NCBI GenBank assembly: GCA_022496185.1 | Contig: WTXG01000350.1 | Coordinates: forward strand, 1-32,551 | From: Multifurca ochricompacta | Taxonomy: Eukaryota > Basidiomycota > Agaricomycetes > Russulales > Russulaceae | Direction: 5' to 3' | Length of the DNA: 32,551 nucleotides | Shown: positions 30,407 to 32,551 of the stretch, piece after piece | How positions within the stretch are numbered: the stretch's first letter is position 1 | Layout of the letters: each line of letters opens with the position of its first letter | Translations under genes and position numbers: made by a program | The notes under the pieces: model-generated | Database searches by the model: none | What the model was told of the DNA's origin: nothing | What the model saw: the letters and a program-made list of their open reading frames with translations, nothing else

Positions 30407-31555
30407 CAGCGATAGATCATCAATTCAGGGGCATGATGTACTATGTGCTCCCACTAAAACTGGTCCTTCCAGTTCCAGCCTCTCACAAACCCAGTAAAAA
30501 TTGTCCTTGGCGACAGTAGTTCGATCCTTGGCACAGGCATTGGGTGCATCCATGTCCAGATGAGGGCCAATGGGAAGTGGAATGATGCAATTCTCAGAGA
30601 TTTCCTGTACGTCCCAGAGTTTCGCGGAAACCTCCTATCCATTGCCCAAATTACCAGCTGCGGAGCTGACGTTTGCTTTGCCAAGGATACCTGTCAACTA
30701 TACAGTCAGTCTTGGGTACTTAGCTGTGAGGGACACCTTGAGGGCAACCTCTACATCATGGACGTGCATACAGTAGCACCGGAGACAGTCCACATCGCGC
30801 GCAAGTGGAAGCTTTCCAAGCAGAAGGCAATGAAGCTAGGCCTGAGCACAACATTGCATTAGTTGCACGAAGCTCAGCGGCCAAAGCCAATTTACACACC
30901 TAGCACCGCCAACTTGGACACCTCAACGTCAATGCTATCCTCCATATGGTACGACAGGGCATGTTAAAAGGCATGGACATTGTCCCAAAGATGAGTCCCT
31001 CTGACCTTTGTGAGCCGTGTCTCAGGGGGAAGCAGTCACGCGCCAAAATACAAAAGGAGACAGAGACCAGATCCACCCAAGTCCTAGGGCAGGTCTTCTC
31101 AGATGTATGTGGGAAGATGCCGCATCAATCACACCGAGGCTTCGAGTACTTTGTAACCTGGGTGGACGACAAGTCTCAAAAATGTCTTCATCAATGGCCT
31201 GCACGAGAAGTCTAAAGTCGCGCTGTACCTAAAGAACTTTGTCACACATGCTGAAGTCGAAGCAGGGCAGCAGGTTAAAGCGCTGCGCACTGACGGAGGG
31301 GGCGAGTACATCGCTAGTGTTTCCCAGAGGTTCCTGCAGGATCAAGGCACCAAACACGAGATGACAACACCTGACAGACTTCAGCACAATAGCGTCGCAG
31401 AATGCATGAATCAGACTCTGCTGGACAAGGCCCGAACAATGCTTGATGCTATCCTGCCTGAAACATACTGGTACAATGCACTGGAGCATGCAGCTTACCT
31501 CCACAATGTTGCTCCCACTGTTATTTACTCATTGAGAGACCAGCTGAAGGGATGA
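30407..31555 (+). pseudogene. Copia C2 protease and integrase fragment, degenerate and truncated
   Basis: The protease active site reads INSGA instead of IDSGA, so the catalytic aspartate is changed to asparagine, and two stops follow. After a shift near 30880, the pre-integrase finger appears (HRQLGHLNVNAIL ... LCEPCLRGKQ). The integrase core follows: D in FSDVCG, D in LRTDGGGEY after a further shift near 31180, and E in VAECMNQTL. The frame stops at 31553-31555, where other copia proteins continue with the integrase C-terminus; RT and RNase H are missing. Several stops fit C-to-T or G-to-A change. It is a long-dead element. Confidence 0.87.
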
Positions 31556-32149
31556 ACATTATCGTGTGAATGAGGGCAGGAGTTTGTGTAAAGCCGGTAA
31601 CGGATCAGAGTAGGCCGGACCGGTGTTGGCAGTGCAGGATGATACTTACACTCGTTTAGTATGATTAGCTATGATTAAGTACAATCCTTATGATCACAGC
31701 ACAGCACAGTCCTTACAATATTTGAAGACGATATTTCTGTATCTTACAAAATATTTGTTTTGACCAGATTTATCAGGCTGCGTTTCCACAGTTTGGATTA
31801 AAGAGGACAAAACTAAGTGAGAAAGGATATACAGAAAGAACAGGTAAATGGCCCGAATAATGAAGTAAATGCTAACCAAATGCTCTCATCATGCGTTTTG
31901 TTAATTAAAGATTGCATTCCGTACCTGTATCAGAGTCTGTCTGAAAGTGTCAAATATTTTTATTAAACAAAGCTGTGGGGAAAAAAGAGCATATGATTTG
32001 GTCTGGAGGATTCATGGCTAGCACCCAAGCTATCATTACAACAACCGAGCTAAATACTGTGCTGCATACACACATACAAAGTAGTCCCCTTGGATTTTAG
32101 AATACCCGTGAAAAGATGTCACTCCGAATGCAGTTCCATACTTGTAGCT
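31556..32149. other. Stretch without a recognised gene
   Basis: A/T-richer than the rest and without frames resembling proteins. The last part (about 32092-32149) reads on the - strand as a worn further ankyrin repeat (KYGTAFGVTSFHG) just past the ankyrin stop. I see no LTR ends that would explain the abrupt end of C2 at its left side. Confidence 0.4.
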
Positions 32150-32551
32150 CTACACATTGATCCTCGCACCATACTCAATCAACAATTTCTCGATCTCCAA
32201 ATGCACATTGCATGCCGCTGCCTGCCAGAGCATATCCATATTTGGCCGCCCTTCGCATTGACATCAGCGCTATGGTCTAGCAGCCATTTCACGATCTCCA
32301 AATGTCCACAGCGTACCACTGCCTGCAGAGGATATCCAAAATGGTTGCCATTCGCATTGACATCAGCGCCATGGGAAGTGTAAATCTTTGAGCGGACGAG
32401 AAAGTGTGGCATGGATTCAAAGAGGTTGAGTAAAGAATCGTAATTATCACTGATCTTCTTTGATGCCTTTAGAATGAAGGTGAGATAACTGGTTGGAAGC
32501 AAGGGAGAGGAGATACGGACAGAGAGAAGGACATCAATTGGCAGAAAATGG
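32150..32551 (-). pseudogene. C-terminal end of an ankyrin-repeat protein, frameshifted
   Basis: On the - strand the frame is open from the window edge. It gives about 60 residues of non-repeat sequence (SDNYDSLLNLFESM, HFLVRSKIYTS), then ankyrin repeats with the signature GADVNANG ... GYPLQAVVRCGHLEIVKWLL. The second repeat begins SADVNAKGG and then shifts frame twice (near 32243 and 32225), after which LEIEKLLIEYGARINV is read before TAG at 32150-32152. In fungi such repeats often form the C-terminus of NACHT or NLR-like proteins, where they bind partners. Nothing visible here proves a NACHT, since the rest lies outside the window. It is probably the broken end of a host gene. Confidence 0.75.

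Noticed and set aside
1..32551. CRISPR arrays, tRNA or rRNA genes, bacterial operons or prophage
   Set aside because: No regularly spaced repeats with unique spacers, no cloverleaf recognised, and the introns, LTRs and chromodomain are eukaryotic. The tRNA-like bases at 25251 are a primer site only.

Overview
The window is a retrotransposon graveyard from a filamentous fungus. An agaricomycete basidiomycete is my best inference, because the one spliced gene has four introns of 52-53 nt and is surrounded by chromovirus, copia and MULE elements. It holds no bacterial features, no tRNA or rRNA genes and almost no host genes. The only candidate host gene is the broken 3' end of an ankyrin-repeat gene at the right edge.

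Layout. (1) 2-960 is the 3' end of a + strand Ty1/copia element (C0): RNase H tail, polypurine tract and a 505-bp 3' LTR. (2) 961-1587 is a - strand copia protease/pre-integrase fragment. A - strand copia 5' LTR of the same family as C0 lies at 25263-25763, with a half-tRNA-iMet primer site and leader at 24531-25262. These parts are in the right order and orientation to be one element (C1) split by about 23 kb of later insertions. (3) 1588-17391 is a + strand Ty3/gypsy element (G1): a 574-bp 5' LTR, an unrecognised long pre-gag ORF, gag, protease and RT-RNase H. Integrase and 3' LTR are missing. (4) Two insertions of another LTR family split G1 between protease and RT. One is a + solo LTR (7007-8310, TSD CTGAC). 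The other is a complete - strand element X (8336-15636, TSD CACAT) with near-identical 1.3-kb LTRs and 4.7 kb of apparently non-coding interior, so it looks like a LARD-type non-autonomous element. Removing both restores the G1 reading frame across the gap. (5) 17392-24530 is a - strand chromovirus (G2) with gag, protease, RT-RNase H, integrase and C-terminal chromodomain. Its LTRs differ in length and its flanks do not match. (6) 25772-28654 (-) is an apparently intact five-exon MULE transposase gene of 890 codons. (7) 29528-31555 is a decayed + strand copia element (C2). (8) 32150-32551 (-) is the degenerate ankyrin gene end.

How it fits together. The inferred order of events is: C1 landed 8 bp past the MULE stop codon, G1 entered C1, the solo LTR and then X entered G1, G2 entered the G1 pol region, and C0 entered or recombined with C1. 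The older elements carry many in-frame stops, often TGA where the family has arginine (CGA). That suggests deamination of methylated CpG. The MULE gene has no such stop. The most notable items are X, the 2.6-kb near-palindrome made by the solo LTR and X's left LTR, the pre-gag ORF of G1, and the intact MULE gene.
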